Assembly: GCA_023411215.1 (NCBI GenBank)
Contig: JAEYOY010000019.1
Coordinates: 38,781 to 102,780, forward strand
Length of the DNA stretch: 64,000 nt
Reading direction: 5' to 3'
Source: Bacillota bacterium
GTDB lineage: Bacteria; Bacillota; Clostridia; Lachnospirales; Lachnospiraceae
Shown here piece after piece: positions 9,307-17,826 of the stretch (within the stretch, counting starts at the first letter, position 1; every line of letters starts with the position of its first letter). The position numbers and the translations under genes are program-made. The notes beneath the pieces were generated by a model. It was not told the DNA's origin, did no database searches, and worked only from the letters and a program-made list of their open reading frames with translations.

Positions 9307-10437
9307 TTAACGATCAAGCATCTCACCCTTAAGAATTACCTTCACAATCTCGAGCTTCTGATCCAATAGTACGAGATTGGCATACTTACCGGGAGTAATA
9401 CTGCCGTAATTATCATAAATGCCGATTTCCTTTGCCGGATTCACTGCAGCGCATTTGATGGCAGTGGCTAAAGGGATTCCGAAGCTGACTGCTATTCTCA
9501 TGCATTGCATCAGATTAGTGGCAGATCCGGCAATTGTTCCATCGGCAAGAGTTGCTTTGTTACCAACTACGGTAACGTCTTGACCGCCGAGAGAATACTG
9601 ACCGTCCTTTAGGCCGGTAGCCATCATGCTGTCACTGATCAGGATGATTCTATCCTCACCAAACATCTTGAAGGTAGCACGAACGACACTGGGGTCAACA
9701 TGTACGCCGTCGCAGATTAGTTCAACATGTACATGCTCACTATCCATGGCAGCACCGATTACTCCGGGACTGCGGTGTGAGAAAGCAGGCATTGCATTAT
9801 AGAGATGAGTTAAATGGGAGGCACCCTTTTCGAAAGCCTTTCGAGACAGATCATAGTCCGCAGTGGTATGTGCAAGGGAGATAACAACCTCATCCTTTAA
9901 TTCCTCGATGCATTCCAGTGCACCTTCCTCCTCCGGAGCGATAGCAAGAATCTTGATTAAGCCGCCGGACAAGGCCTGCATCCTGCGAAAATGTGCAACA
10001 TCCGGGCGCTTCAAGAATTTAGGGTTCTGTGCACCCTTCTTGGCAAGAGACAGATAAGGTCCTTCCATCTTGATTCCGGCAAGAATGGCACCGCTCTCGC
10101 TTGGATATTCGGAAGCGTTCGTAAATATTTTGGTAAGCTCTTCGTCATCCAGAGTCATAGTAGCCGGTGCGATGGTGGTAATACCATTTCTAGCCTGATA
10201 TTCAGCCATAGCCTTTACGGCCTCTTTGGTTCCGTCGCAGAAATCATAGCCGACACAGCCATGGAAGTGAAGATCGGTCAGGCCGGGGATGAGATAGAGA
10301 CCCTCGGCATCATAGATCTCCTGTTGATCATGGCTGCTGCCATTACCTGATATATATTCACCCTCTATGGCGATGTCCTTTTTGATAAAGCTGCCATCTT
10401 CGGTATAAACCATTGCATTTTTTATTATCATAAACAT
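9307..10437 (-). CDS. nagA: N-acetylglucosamine-6-phosphate deacetylase
   Basis: Converts GlcNAc-6-phosphate to glucosamine-6-phosphate and acetate in the cytosol. The 376-residue amidohydrolase shows the metal and substrate motifs in order: D-L-H-F-H-G, K-M-E-G-P-Y, S-L-A-H-T-T, T-H-L-Y-N-A-M and the catalytic Asp in L-I-S-D-S-M. The length is normal. Translation may start at the ATG two codons in (10431), which is better spaced from AAAGG and matches the usual M-I-I-K-N start. It follows nagB by 24 bp in one operon. Confidence 0.95.
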   Translation of the reverse strand: MFMIIKNAMVYTEDGSFIKKDIAIEGEYISGNGSSHDQQEIYDAEGLYLIPGLTDLHFHGCVGYDFCDGTKEAVKAMAEYQARNGITTIAPATMTLDDEELTKIFTNASEYPSESGAILAGIKMEGPYLSLAKKGAQNPKFLKRPDVAHFRRMQALSGGLIKILAIAPEEEGALECIEELKDEVVISLAHTTADYDLSRKAFEKGASHLTHLYNAMPAFSHRSPGVIGAAMDSEHVHVELICDGVHVDPSVVRATFKMFGEDRIILISDSMMATGLKDGQYSLGGQDVTVVGNKATLADGTIAGSATNLMQCMRIAVSFGIPLATAIKCAAVNPAKEIGIYDNYGSITPGKYANLVLLDQKLEIVKVILKGEMLDR

Positions 10438-10461
10438 ACGACCTTTCTTACTGAGTAATGA

Positions 10462-11193
10462 TTATTTACTTAACCTTGATAAAGCTCCTTCGTCTGCCAC
10501 GATTGTAACATCATTATGAAGCTGTAATACCGAAGCGGGAACCGATGGAGTAATAGGTCCTTCAATCGCCTCTTTAAGAATATCTGCCTTCGCTTCTCCA
10601 TGAACGACAAGAAGGATCTTTTTAGCAGACATGATGCTACCGATTCCCATCGTATAAGCATGACGGGGGATCTCATCGGCTGAATTGAAGAAGCGTGAGT
10701 TTGCTTCAATTGTACTGGGAGCAAGCTCGACACAGAAGGTGGATTTACGGAAAACTTCACAGGGTTCGTTAAAACCGATATGTCCGTTATTGCCTAAGCC
10801 TAACAGCTGTAAGTCAACCTGACCAAAGGAGGCCAGCAGATCGTCATAGCGCTTGCATTCTTTCAGAATATCATGCTCCATTCCGTTGGGAATATTAGTA
10901 TTCTCAAGATTAATGTTAATGTGCTTAAAGAGGTTCTCATACATAAAGTAATAATAGCTGCAGGGATTCTCTTTCGTTAGACCTACATATTCGTCCAGAT
11001 TCACAGTCTTAACATTAGAAAAATCAATATCTCCCTTGTTGCACCAGTCAATCAGCTTTTCATAGGTGCCCACAGGAGAGGAACCGGTTGCTAAACCGAG
11101 AACACTGTCCGGTTTAAGAATAACCTGTGCTGAAATAATATTGGCGGATTTTCTGCTCATATCCGCATAGTCTCTTGTTCTGATGATTTTCAT
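10462..11193 (-). CDS. nagB: glucosamine-6-phosphate deaminase
   Basis: Converts glucosamine-6-phosphate to fructose-6-phosphate and ammonia, the step after NagA. Motifs: L-A-T-G-S-S-P-V-G-T phosphate loop, N-L-D-E-Y-V-G catalytic Asp, and G-L-G-N-N-G-H-I-G-F-N-E-P. I start it at the ATG at 11193 (MKIIRTRDY, 243 residues) because GGAG lies seven bases ahead and this gives the normal family N-terminus; the upstream in-frame ATG at 11235 has no such support. First gene of nagB-nagA, divergent from the GntR regulator. Confidence 0.95.
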   Translation of the reverse strand: MKIIRTRDYADMSRKSANIISAQVILKPDSVLGLATGSSPVGTYEKLIDWCNKGDIDFSNVKTVNLDEYVGLTKENPCSYYYFMYENLFKHININLENTNIPNGMEHDILKECKRYDDLLASFGQVDLQLLGLGNNGHIGFNEPCEVFRKSTFCVELAPSTIEANSRFFNSADEIPRHAYTMGIGSIMSAKKILLVVHGEAKADILKEAIEGPITPSVPASVLQLHNDVTIVADEGALSRLSK

Positions 11194-11295
11194 AAAGTTC
11201 TCCATTCCTACCTTCGTATTTATTTGATGTAACAATTCAGAACAGACTCAAAAATTCAACAGTCTAACAGTTCTATCACCCTGAATTGTTACAAA

Positions 11296-11335
11296 TTGAC
11301 AATACATAGCTGTTATGATATACTTGTTATAACAA
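11296..11335 (+). promoter_or_regulatory. gntR promoter with palindromic operator
   Basis: TTGACA (11296-11301), 17-bp spacer, TATACT (11319-11324). The perfect palindrome TTGTTATAACAA (11324-11335) covers the start-site region, where a repressor would block both the regulator gene and the divergent nagBA operon. The same palindrome, longer, precedes the SIS gene at 12267-12282. Confidence 0.75.
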
Positions 11336-11410
11336 CATAATCACTTGAAACAAAAATAACACATATAAATACAAATGTAAATATGAAATTAATGAAAAGA
11401 GGGCAGATCT

Positions 11411-12121
11411 ATGAAATCACTTCCCCGTTATATGCAGGTAATGAATTATTATATTCCCTTAATTAAGTCCGGAAAGCTGAAGGAAGGCGAAAAGATGCCG
11501 ACGGAGGAAGAGATCTGCGAGCTTTTTGGCATCAGCAGAATTACAGTGCGTCGTGCGTTGGAGGGCTTGCAGCAGGGCGGATATATCTATAAACAGCAGG
11601 GAAAAGGCAGCTTTGTCATGACGAAGAAGACAGGCTTCCAGCTGAATCATCTGAAGGGGTTTACAGAGGAGATGAAAGCGCTTGGTAAGGAGCCTTCCAG
11701 TGAGGTCCTAACCTTTGATATAATTCCACCAAGCGAGAAGACAGCTGAGACATTAGGCATAGATATTAACCAAAAGATTTATCGGCTGGAACGCTTACGT
11801 CTTGCAGATGGGGTGCCGATTGCAATTGAAAGAGTGCATTTGCCCTTTTATCGTTTTCCTACGCTCAGGACAGTAGACTTAAAGGAGTCTCTCTATGAGA
11901 TCTTGCAATTCCAATTTGGCTGTGAAAGCTATAAGGGAATTGAGGAGATACATGCAGGGTTGGCTTCGGAGGAAGAAGCCAGGCTGTTACAGATTGTTCC
12001 CGGCTCCGCGGTCCTGCACATTAACCGTACAACCTATGAGCAAGAGGGGATGGCTTATGAATATGTAGAATCAACCTATCGTGGAGACATGTACCAGTTT
12101 ACGGTAACCCTATATAAGTAG
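11411..12121 (+). CDS. GntR/HutC family regulator (NagR/YvoA-like)
   Basis: A 236-residue repressor: winged helix at about 5-72 (LPTEEE-like K-M-P-T-E-E-E-I-C-E-L-F, then S-R-I-T-V-R-R-A-L and G-S-F-V) and a UTRA effector domain at about 90-232. UTRA regulators next to nagBA typically sense GlcNAc-6-P or GlcN-6-P. The two copies of a palindrome in this locus fit this assignment. AGAGGG is seven bases from the ATG. The nag assignment is from context. Confidence 0.85.
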   Translation: MKSLPRYMQVMNYYIPLIKSGKLKEGEKMPTEEEICELFGISRITVRRALEGLQQGGYIYKQQGKGSFVMTKKTGFQLNHLKGFTEEMKALGKEPSSEVLTFDIIPPSEKTAETLGIDINQKIYRLERLRLADGVPIAIERVHLPFYRFPTLRTVDLKESLYEILQFQFGCESYKGIEEIHAGLASEEEARLLQIVPGSAVLHINRTTYEQEGMAYEYVESTYRGDMYQFTVTLYK

Positions 12122-12266
12122 GCTGTAATATTTAACTGGAATAATGGTAATCATTATTTTGATTGGTAGTATTAGGAAAATAATCCTTAATAGGCGCACA
12201 TTCACGTTCGTTCTTTTATAGATTTCTGCTGTTCTGAATGGTAACCTATTATGAATTTAATGTATT

Positions 12267-12282
12267 ACTTGTTATAACAAGT
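12267..12282. promoter_or_regulatory. second copy of the palindromic operator
   Basis: Perfect 16-bp palindrome ACTTGTTATAACAAGT, 143 bp upstream of the SIS-domain gene. Its core equals the site at 11324-11335, which puts this gene in the same predicted amino-sugar regulon. No other element is visible in 12122-12424. Confidence 0.65.
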
Positions 12283-12424
12283 TGGTACAAGAATGTGACT
12301 TATCAGAAGGCAATGTCTTAAGCTAAAGGAATGGAATAGACTTGGCGGTTATTAAGCGTATAATAGAATTCAATCATAATTGACGAATGATTGTAGACTC
12401 AGCAGGATTAGGAGAGGGAAACAT

Positions 12425-13177
12425 ATGAACAAAGAGCTGGTAGATGAATATTCCTTCCTGCCAAGGTTGACGGCCTTGTTGCAGCAGGTTGAAAGAATGG
12501 AAGAGACTGCCATGGAGGCAGCGGCGGGAGCAGCCTATCAATCTATTCTTGGGGGTGGATTACTGCATGTATTCGCAACCGGTCATTCCAGTATGATTAT
12601 GGAAGAAATGTTCTTCCGGGCAGGTGGATTGGTCCCGGTGAATCCGATTCCGGATCCTTCCCTCATGGTTCACGAAGGAGCAATACAGAGCATGTATAAT
12701 GAGAGAAAATCAGGATTAGCCGATCGGATTCTATCAGAGGCTAATCTTCATTCAGGAGATACCATTATTATTTCCTCTAATACAGGAATTAACAGTGTCC
12801 CTGTTGAGGCAGCTATGTTTGCAAGGAAGAAGGGGCTTACGGTAGTGGGGATCACCTCTTTGCAGGCCTCAAAAGAATTAACTGCCAGACATGATAGCGG
12901 GAAGAAGCTATATGAGCTCTGTGATATTGTGATTGATAATCATGTTCCCATCGGAGATGGATTGCTATCCATTCCCGAGAATGGGCTTGTGACTGGTGGT
13001 GCTTCCTCCTTCACTAGCTTGTTCATCGCACAGAGAATTGTCTTAAAGATAGAGAATCGCTTTCTGGCAGAGGGTAAGCTACCACCGGTTTACATGAGTG
13101 CCAATCTACCGAACGGAACCGATCATAATACCGCTCTCATAGCAGAATATCAGGATAAAATTAAATTATTACGGTAA
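12425..13177 (+). CDS. SIS-domain sugar-phosphate binding protein (UPF0309-like)
   Basis: A 250-residue protein with one SIS (sugar isomerase) fold: V-F-A-T-G-H-S-S, then I-I-I-S-S-N-T-G-I-N-S-V-P-V-E and G-L-T-V-V-G-I-T-S. The length and layout match UPF0309 proteins. Substrate is unknown, but the shared operator and position beside nagBA point to a phosphorylated amino sugar. Start at the ATG at 12425, six bases after GGAGAGGG; the upstream TTG/ATG choices have no site. Confidence 0.75.
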   Translation: MNKELVDEYSFLPRLTALLQQVERMEETAMEAAAGAAYQSILGGGLLHVFATGHSSMIMEEMFFRAGGLVPVNPIPDPSLMVHEGAIQSMYNERKSGLADRILSEANLHSGDTIIISSNTGINSVPVEAAMFARKKGLTVVGITSLQASKELTARHDSGKKLYELCDIVIDNHVPIGDGLLSIPENGLVTGGASSFTSLFIAQRIVLKIENRFLAEGKLPPVYMSANLPNGTDHNTALIAEYQDKIKLLR

Positions 13178-13238
13178 ATAAGAATAACCCTATACTACGG
13201 TGAAATACTATCTTTGCCGAAGGAAAGGAAGTGATCGC

Positions 13239-13388
13239 TTGAGCAAACAAGCAAATCAGAGATATCGTAAGGAGAAGGAAAAGGAGCATCTCAAAAAGGC
13301 CGGTGTAACCGATACTGCTACTAACTCTTCGAAGGATACAAATGTCAGTAAAAAATATAACAATAATACCTATAATACAGAAGGATAA
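13239..13388 (+). CDS. small hydrophilic protein
   Basis: Encodes 49 residues, very rich in Lys, Glu, Asn and Thr (KEKEKEHLKK near the middle), without membrane segment. I choose the TTG at 13239, nine bases after AGGAAAGGA; the alternative GTG at 13200 has no ribosome-binding site. It ends at a hairpin (13421-13465). No family recognised; composition resembles the small protein at 49818-49979. Confidence 0.45.
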   Translation: MSKQANQRYRKEKEKEHLKKAGVTDTATNSSKDTNVSKKYNNNTYNTEG

Positions 13389-13420
13389 AGATATTATTTT
13401 TTTAAAGGTAAATGAAGGAT

Positions 13421-13465
13421 AAGGACAGCCTCCTGCACATAGCACTGTGTGAGAGGTCTGTCCTT
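13421..13465 (+). terminator. terminator-like hairpin
   Basis: Arms AAGGACAG and CTGTCCTT with an inner CCTC/GAGG pair, 30 bp after the small CDS. Confidence 0.5.
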
Positions 13466-13583
13466 GTCGTTGTACTGGGCACTATATTAAAATATCTATC
13501 GGATCGAACGCCTAATATGTTCCTGTTATCCTGCCGACATACCATTGAAGTATAAGGAGGCTTGATAGAATCATGCTCGAAGG

Positions 13584-14477
13584 TTATACCGCCTTGTACT
13601 TTAGCTGGTACTGTTTCGGTGAGATATCTTTATATAGCTTGAACTGTTGGATGAAGTAGCTGGAGGTGGAGAAGCCTACCTGCATCGCGATCTCTGTGAT
13701 GTTTAAATCGGCAGAGGTAAGGAGGTGCTCTGCCTTTGTTACACGTACATAATTCAGATATTCCCGGAAGCTTCGCTTCATAATCCTTGTGAACAGTCTG
13801 GAAAAATAGCTATAGCTTAAGTTGCAGCGCTTCGCCATCTCCAGTGCAGTGATATCATTCTGATAATTGTCTTCAATGTAATCGAATACATTCTGAATTC
13901 TTTTTACCATGTCTTTGTTAATCTCTTCGTGAATATTTAGGTCTACATTTTGTTCATTCCATCGGCGAAGAATAAAGAGAAACAAATTATAGATATTCGC
14001 ACGAATAGCAAGCTCGTAACCATAATGCTTATCCAGATATTCCTGATTAATGCCACGGATTATATCCGGTATAATCGTCTTCTCTATCTCAGTCCTTCCA
14101 AAAATCTTCTGATGGGTAGATTCGTTCAGGATGAAGGGCATAACATACTTCATCTCAAAAAGGGACTGTGCTGTGGTATAGAGCATCTCCGGCTCGAATT
14201 TGATGACAATATATCGATTAAGCCCGGGAGAGAGGGAGAAAATATTATGAATCTCATTGGAATTAATCAGCACCATATCGCCTTCTTCAAAGCTATAATC
14301 CTTGTTGTCTAATAAAATATGATATTTTCCCGTAATTGCATAAATGATTTCTATATAGTTGTGGATATGAGCATGTACCATAAGTTCGGCACCCATAGAT
14401 TCCTGAATATGAGAGCTAAACTGCAGTGGTGCATCACCGTTCGTATCTCTGGTTTCAACATAGTAAGAACGTTCCAA
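13584..14477 (-). CDS. AraC family transcriptional regulator (cupin sensor)
   Basis: A 297-residue protein: N-terminal cupin-like sugar-sensing domain (about 15-150, with H-A-H-I-H-N-Y-I-E and G-D-M-V-L-I-N) and a C-terminal pair of AraC helix-turn-helix motifs (about 195-295, ending F-S-T-S-S-Y-F-I-Q-Q-F-K). The start is set at the TTG at 14477, eight bases after GGAGGT. Divergent from the Gfo/Idh operon, so it is probably its activator; effector unknown. Confidence 0.9.
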   Translation of the reverse strand: MERSYYVETRDTNGDAPLQFSSHIQESMGAELMVHAHIHNYIEIIYAITGKYHILLDNKDYSFEEGDMVLINSNEIHNIFSLSPGLNRYIVIKFEPEMLYTTAQSLFEMKYVMPFILNESTHQKIFGRTEIEKTIIPDIIRGINQEYLDKHYGYELAIRANIYNLFLFILRRWNEQNVDLNIHEEINKDMVKRIQNVFDYIEDNYQNDITALEMAKRCNLSYSYFSRLFTRIMKRSFREYLNYVRVTKAEHLLTSADLNITEIAMQVGFSTSSYFIQQFKLYKDISPKQYQLKYKAV

Positions 14478-14760
14478 GGCTGTAACCTCCAATGACAAAT
14501 TATTGATATTTTATTATAAATAAATTATATCATGATAAACGTTTTTATGCTATGTTTTATTTACGCGTAAGCAAAGTAAGAATAATGCGAGAATGAAACT
14601 CGTATCGCAAGCTAGCTTGCAAATATGCGTACACGCACATGCTACAATGCTTGTAGACAGGCATTGAAGAAGCTCGAATGTCGTGCTTCTTTCAGTCAGG
14701 GGATATGCATTAATTGAAGAATCCCGGCAAAAACATATAATAAAAAGGAGATTACATGCT

Positions 14761-15843
14761 ATGGAGAAGAAGATTAAAATTGGTATCATTGGTTGCGGAG
14801 GCATTGCGAACGGTAAACACATGCCCTCCCTTAGTAAATTAGGTGATGTGGAAATGGTTGCCTTCTGTGACATCGTCCCAGAGAGAGCAGAAAAGGCAAA
14901 AGCAGAATACGGGACACCGGATGCAAAGGTTTATACCGATTATAAGGAGCTGTTACAGGACAAGGAAATCGAGGTTGTTCATGTATGTACTCCGAATCGC
15001 TCCCATGCTCCTATTTCAATTGACTCTCTTCATGCAGGCAAGCATGTTATGTGTGAGAAGCCTATGGCAAAAACAGCAGAAGATGCCAGAAGAATGGTTG
15101 AGGCAGCGAAGGAAACTGGAAAGAAGCTTACCATCGGTTATCAGCATAGACATAAGCCGGAATCAATTTATTTAAAGAGTGTAATCGAACGCGGCGATCT
15201 TGGAGATATCTATTTTGCGAAAGCATTTGCAGTTAGAAGAAGAGGAACACCGAACTGGGGTGTATTCTTGAACGAATTTGAGCAGGGCGGAGGTCCGTTA
15301 ATTGATATCGGTACCCATTCCCTTGATGTTACGCTCTATCTTATGAACAATTACGAGCCTAAGATGGTAGTCGGAACAAAATATAAGAAGGTAAATAATG
15401 CGGATTGCGGCAATCCTTGGGGTGGCTGGGATCCGGAGCAGCACACCATGGAGGATAGCGCTTTCGGCTTCATCGTTATGAAGAACGGCGCAACAATCAT
15501 TCTGGAATCCAGCTGGGCACTCAATACCAGTGAACCGATTCAGGAAGGCAGTACTGTACTTTGCGGCTCCGATGCAGGTGCACAGATTAAGAATGGTGTG
15601 ACGATTAATAAGGGTGAATTCAATCGTCTGGTTGAAGTAAAGCCGGATATGTCCAGCGGTGGAGTAGCATTCTATGACGGTAATTCCATGAGCCCGGCAG
15701 ATGTGGAAGCAAGACGTTGGATTGATGCAGTTAAGAATGATACCGATCCAATCGTATTACCCCAGCAGGCTTGTGTGGTTTCTGAGATTTTAGAGGCTAT
15801 CTACAAATCAGCGGAGAGCGGTCAGCCGGTATATTTTGAATAA
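14761..15843 (+). CDS. Gfo/Idh/MocA family oxidoreductase
   Basis: A 360-residue NAD(P)-dependent sugar dehydrogenase-type protein: Rossmann motif G-C-G-G-I-A near the N-terminus, the family's C-E-K-P-M motif at about 95, and a C-terminal substrate domain with G-G-G-P-L-I-D-I-G-T-H-S, which holds the usual catalytic Asp and His. Start at 14761, ten bases after AAGGAG. First of three genes in an operon with a second oxidoreductase and an isomerase. Substrate not predictable; no transporter is encoded nearby. Confidence 0.88.
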   Translation: MEKKIKIGIIGCGGIANGKHMPSLSKLGDVEMVAFCDIVPERAEKAKAEYGTPDAKVYTDYKELLQDKEIEVVHVCTPNRSHAPISIDSLHAGKHVMCEKPMAKTAEDARRMVEAAKETGKKLTIGYQHRHKPESIYLKSVIERGDLGDIYFAKAFAVRRRGTPNWGVFLNEFEQGGGPLIDIGTHSLDVTLYLMNNYEPKMVVGTKYKKVNNADCGNPWGGWDPEQHTMEDSAFGFIVMKNGATIILESSWALNTSEPIQEGSTVLCGSDAGAQIKNGVTINKGEFNRLVEVKPDMSSGGVAFYDGNSMSPADVEARRWIDAVKNDTDPIVLPQQACVVSEILEAIYKSAESGQPVYFE

Positions 15844-15858
15844 AGAAAGGAAAAATTG

Positions 15859-16824
15859 ATGAATATAGCAATTATTAGTTATTGGCATGTCCATGCAGAA
15901 GGCTATACGAAAGAAATCCTTGAGAAGACAGACAGTAAAGTGACGGCTATATGGGATGAGGATTCCGAACGCGGATTAAAATATGCGAAGCAATTCAATG
16001 CTAAGTTTTATGAGGATTATGATGAATTACTCCGTGATAAAAGCATTGAAGGTGTAGTAATTACCTCTGCAACCTCAGAGCATACCAGATTAATATTAAA
16101 AGCAATTGAAGCAGGTAAGAAGATTTTTAGTGAGAAGGTTCTCGCACTTACCACGGAGGATTGCCTCAAGATAAAAGAAGCTCTTAAGAAGAATGAAGCA
16201 TCCATCACTCTGTCCCTTGTGAAGAAATGTGAGCCTCAATTTCAATTTGCAAAGCAGTTGGTGAGTAGCGGCGCCTTAGGCCGTATTACTTATGCTAGAA
16301 TGCGTAATGTACATAATGGAAGTATTGGCGATTGGCTGCCGGCACACTTTTATAATTTGGAGCAATGTGGCGGTGGTGCTATGATTGATCTCGGTGCTCA
16401 TCCGATGTATTTATTAAACTGGATGCTTGGAGAGCCAAAGACCGTTCAATCATTGTTTACCGACATAACCGGGCATAAGGTGGAAGATAATGCTGTATCA
16501 GTGATTGAGTTTGAGCAGGGGGCAATTGGAGTATCTGAGACAGGCTTTGTATCTGTTTATAATCCTCCTACACTGGAAATCAGCGGTACAAAGGGTGCAT
16601 TACTGATACGTAACGGAGTTCAGTATGCAACCGAGGAAACCAATGGAGAATGGGTTACTGTGGAACAGCTGCCCGAGGAGCTCCCGTCCCCCCTCATTCA
16701 ATGGGCGAATGGGGAAAATACGGTATTAGGCGATGAATTCGGTATTGATGCTGCCATCATGCTTACCAGAATGATGGAGGCTGCTTATCGTTCCTATCAG
16801 CATGGGAAGAAAGAAAGCGTATAG
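15859..16824 (+). CDS. Gfo/Idh/MocA family oxidoreductase (second copy)
   Basis: A 321-residue paralogue of the preceding gene: an S-E-K-V-L motif replaces the canonical E-K-P, and the catalytic block is G-G-G-A-M-I-D-L-G-A-H-P. The N-terminus (IAIISYWHVHAEGY) lacks the classical G-x-G-x-x-G and has W-H-V-H-A, seen in some divergent family members. Start is the ATG at 15859, eight bases after AAAGG, 15 bp behind its neighbour. The pair may form an oxidation/reduction cycle on one sugar. Confidence 0.85.
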   Translation: MNIAIISYWHVHAEGYTKEILEKTDSKVTAIWDEDSERGLKYAKQFNAKFYEDYDELLRDKSIEGVVITSATSEHTRLILKAIEAGKKIFSEKVLALTTEDCLKIKEALKKNEASITLSLVKKCEPQFQFAKQLVSSGALGRITYARMRNVHNGSIGDWLPAHFYNLEQCGGGAMIDLGAHPMYLLNWMLGEPKTVQSLFTDITGHKVEDNAVSVIEFEQGAIGVSETGFVSVYNPPTLEISGTKGALLIRNGVQYATEETNGEWVTVEQLPEELPSPLIQWANGENTVLGDEFGIDAAIMLTRMMEAAYRSYQHGKKESV

Positions 16825-16836
16825 GAGGAATATCAA

Positions 16837-17556
16837 ATGGAGATATCACTACAGCTTTACTCTATCCATGAAGAGACCAAGAAGGATTTTACCGGCTCTG
16901 TAAGGAGAGTCGGAAAGATTGGTTTTAGCGGCGTTGAATTTGCAGGCTACGGTGATTTAAGCACCGAAGAGCAAAAGCAATTGCTGGCAGAGAGCGGTCT
17001 TTATTCCGTAGGTACTCATTGTGGATTGCAGGTATTCACAGAGCGATTTGAGGAAGAGCTCCAGTATAGTAAGGCAATCGGTTCAAAATATATTATATGT
17101 CCTTATGCTGAGGTAGACACCCTGGAGAAAATCGATCATTTGGCACAGGTGCTGAATGAGGCAGCAAAAAAGGCTGCAAAGGAAGGCATCAAGGTAGGTT
17201 ATCATAATCATGCTCACGAATTTGTTATGATCGATGGTAAATATGCACTTGATTTACTGGCTGAGAAGACCTGTGATGACGTGGTTCTTGAGCTGGATGT
17301 ATTCTGGGTTGCCTATGCAGGTGTAGATCCGGTTGAGTATATCCAAAAATGGGGTAAGAGAGTTGAGCTTATCCATATTAAGCAAATTAATGATGAGCGT
17401 GCTAATGTAGATATCGCAGACGGCATCATTGATATGAAAAAGATTAAAGATGCTGCGAAGTATGCTACATATTTTGTACTAGAACATGAAGAGTATGATA
17501 AACCGGTTTGGGATGCCCTGATGAATGATTTCCAGGCATTGGATCGTATTAATTAA
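16837..17556 (+). CDS. sugar phosphate isomerase/epimerase (AP endonuclease-like TIM barrel)
   Basis: A 239-residue TIM-barrel protein of the xylose isomerase-like/IolE-IolI group: F-S-G-V-E-F-A-G-Y, Y-H-N-H-A-H-E-F, V-L-E-L-D-V-F-W and L-I-H-I-K provide the metal-binding His/Glu/Asp residues. Third gene of the operon (12 bp gap, AGGAGG before ATG). With two Gfo/Idh enzymes it suggests oxidation and epimerisation of a keto sugar or inositol-like compound. The terminator follows at once. Confidence 0.85.
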   Translation: MEISLQLYSIHEETKKDFTGSVRRVGKIGFSGVEFAGYGDLSTEEQKQLLAESGLYSVGTHCGLQVFTERFEEELQYSKAIGSKYIICPYAEVDTLEKIDHLAQVLNEAAKKAAKEGIKVGYHNHAHEFVMIDGKYALDLLAEKTCDDVVLELDVFWVAYAGVDPVEYIQKWGKRVELIHIKQINDERANVDIADGIIDMKKIKDAAKYATYFVLEHEEYDKPVWDALMNDFQALDRIN

Positions 17557-17592
17557 CTCCTCTAATTTGATAAATCTTAAACATCGACAAGG

Positions 17593-17650
17593 GATATTAC
17601 CATGGAAGTAATCAAGACCTCCATGATAATATCTTTTGTTGTATTTTTTA
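17593..17650 (+). terminator. rho-independent terminator
   Basis: Arms GATATTACCATGGA and TCCATGATAATATC (17593-17633) followed by a T-rich tail, 36 bp after the isomerase stop codon. Confidence 0.8.
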
Positions 17651-17826
17651 ATTTTCCATTTTCGACATTGTACCTATGAATAATCTGTGTAATAATCTAT
17701 GTGACAGGTTACATAGTATTGCTTCGCTGTATATTAACGGTTGAACGGTATTATTTAGATGTTAAAAGCACAGACAGCAAACAAAGATGTGTTTAAAAAG
17801 ACTAATTTAAGACTGGGGGGTCTGCT

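Noticed and set aside
13161..13445. Minus-strand hydrophobic ORF of 94 residues
   Set aside because: Antisense to the small CDS with a good ribosome-binding site and to its terminator; no site of its own.
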